NCBI GenBank assembly: GCA_964401915.1
Contig: CAYOAI010000022.1
Span: 1-13,728 of the forward strand
Direction of reading: 5' to 3'
DNA from: CAZGZD01 sp964401915
GTDB taxonomy: Bacteria > Patescibacteriota > Microgenomatia > UBA1406 > GWC2-37-13
DNA: 13,728 nucleotides
Below the pieces are notes generated by a model. It worked only from the letters and a program-made list of their open reading frames with translations. It was not told the origin of the DNA and did no database searches. The position numbers and the translations under genes are program-made. Shown here in pieces: positions 13,358 through 13,728 of this stretch. Position 1 is the first letter of the stretch. Each line of letters starts with the position of its first letter.

Positions 13358-13366
13358 ATTATACCA
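13358..13366 (-). promoter_or_regulatory. Extended -10 promoter upstream of purP
   Basis: On the minus strand TGG-TATAAT gives an extended -10 motif (TGn plus a perfect hexamer at 13363-13358) that ends 5 nt before the purP ATG. It sits in the 28-bp gap after purQ, so the purP-purC block could be transcribed separately from purQ. The spacing again predicts a leaderless transcript. Confidence 0.55.
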
Positions 13367-13380
13367 AATAATTTTGTCTT

Positions 13381-13728
13381 TTACCTCACAAAATAGTTTA
13401 CTCCATTTTGAAAGATTTTGAGTCCGGGGCCATAGGTGGGGATTTCGCGCTCTTCCTTCTTAAATCTTTCTTTGAGTACTGGCCAGTGGGGAAGTTGTGT
13501 AAAAAAGAGTGCACGCTCAGGATGCGGCATCATGCCAAGAATTCGTCCGGATGGATCGCAGATTGCAGCTATATCCTCAAGCGATCCATTGGGGTTCGAA
13601 TCAAGAGACTGATACTCGCAAATTTCACCCTTAACGTATGTAAGTGCAATTTGGTTATTTTCTTTTAACTTCTTAAGACTTTCATCAGTTGCGTAAAATT
13701 TTCCCTCACCATGCGCGATCGGGATAGA
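13381..13728 (-). CDS. purQ: FGAM synthase glutaminase subunit PurQ (C-terminal part)
   Basis: The visible 115 residues are the C-terminal part of a class I glutamine amidotransferase: IPIAHGEGKFYA at the start, a Q-I-A-L-x-Y-V strand, NPNGSLEDIAAICDPSGR, and GMMPHPER, which carries the His and Glu of the Cys-His-Glu triad. The catalytic cysteine lies off the window. It releases ammonia from glutamine for the FGAR to FGAM reaction. The string HGEGKF...NPNGS...MPHPER is typical of PurQ; the C-terminal glutaminase domain of a fused PurL is a less likely alternative that cannot be excluded without the 5' part. The stop is TAA at 13383-13381. It is the most upstream visible gene of the minus-strand purine cluster. 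Confidence 0.88.
   Translation of the reverse strand, partial: SIPIAHGEGKFYATDESLKKLKENNQIALTYVKGEICEYQSLDSNPNGSLEDIAAICDPSGRILGMMPHPERALFFTQLPHWPVLKERFKKEEREIPTYGPGLKIFQNGVNYFVR

Noticed and set aside
13652..13702. Possible third period-7 tract in purQ (AAAGTCTTAAGAAGTTAAAAG region)
   Set aside because: The spacing does not hold a 7-nt period over more than two units, and the residues fit the PurQ family.
1..13728. Recoded UGA (as in Gracilibacteria or Absconditabacteria)
   Set aside because: No conserved gene contains an internal TGA, and TGA serves as the stop of gltX and purP.

Overview
The window (about 13.7 kb, moderately AT-rich) looks like a chromosome segment of a small-genome bacterium, most likely Candidate Phyla Radiation (Patescibacteria), plausibly the Microgenomates branch. 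This lineage call is inferred from very tight packing, few Shine-Dalgarno sequences, an archaeal-type purP inside an otherwise bacterial gene set, and small lysine-rich membrane-anchored Cys-rich proteins. TGA is used as an ordinary stop (gltX, first purP), so the code is standard. There are no tRNAs, rRNAs, CRISPR arrays, transposases or phage genes, and no gene-free stretch above 150 bp.

Layout. Positions 1-1934 (minus) hold most of a ClpB disaggregase that lacks the usual N-terminal domain. It has a strong promoter overlapping a CIRCE-like heat-shock operator and a leader containing a double-hairpin repeat. Upstream on the same strand are a small membrane protein with an internal duplication and yidD. 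yidD diverges from trmD (plus), which converges on a zinc-ribbon NUDIX hydrolase (minus). The NUDIX gene diverges from gltX (plus), which converges on two paralogous secreted 12-cysteine proteins (minus). The rest is purine synthesis: purM on plus, and converging on it a minus-strand cluster purQ - purP - purP-like - purB - HAD phosphatase - purE - purC.

How the genes fit together. The purine genes cover FGAM synthase glutaminase (PurQ), AIR synthetase (PurM), N5-CAIR mutase (PurE), SAICAR synthetase (PurC), adenylosuccinate lyase (PurB) and a formate-dependent AICAR formylation step (PurP) in place of the folate-dependent bacterial PurH step. PurF, PurD, a GAR transformylase, PurL/PurS, PurK and an IMP cyclohydrolase are not in the window. 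Two adjacent purP-family genes are present: one keeps the recognisable family motifs and the other has lost several.

The most interesting signals are: (1) the PurP / diverged-PurP pair; (2) eight -10 boxes placed 5-7 nt from start codons, implying leaderless mRNAs, including two back-to-back divergent pairs; (3) the CIRCE-promoter-hairpin leader in front of an N-domain-less ClpB; (4) the paralogous 12-Cys secreted proteins; (5) two period-7 A-rich nucleotide repeats embedded in trmD and gltX.
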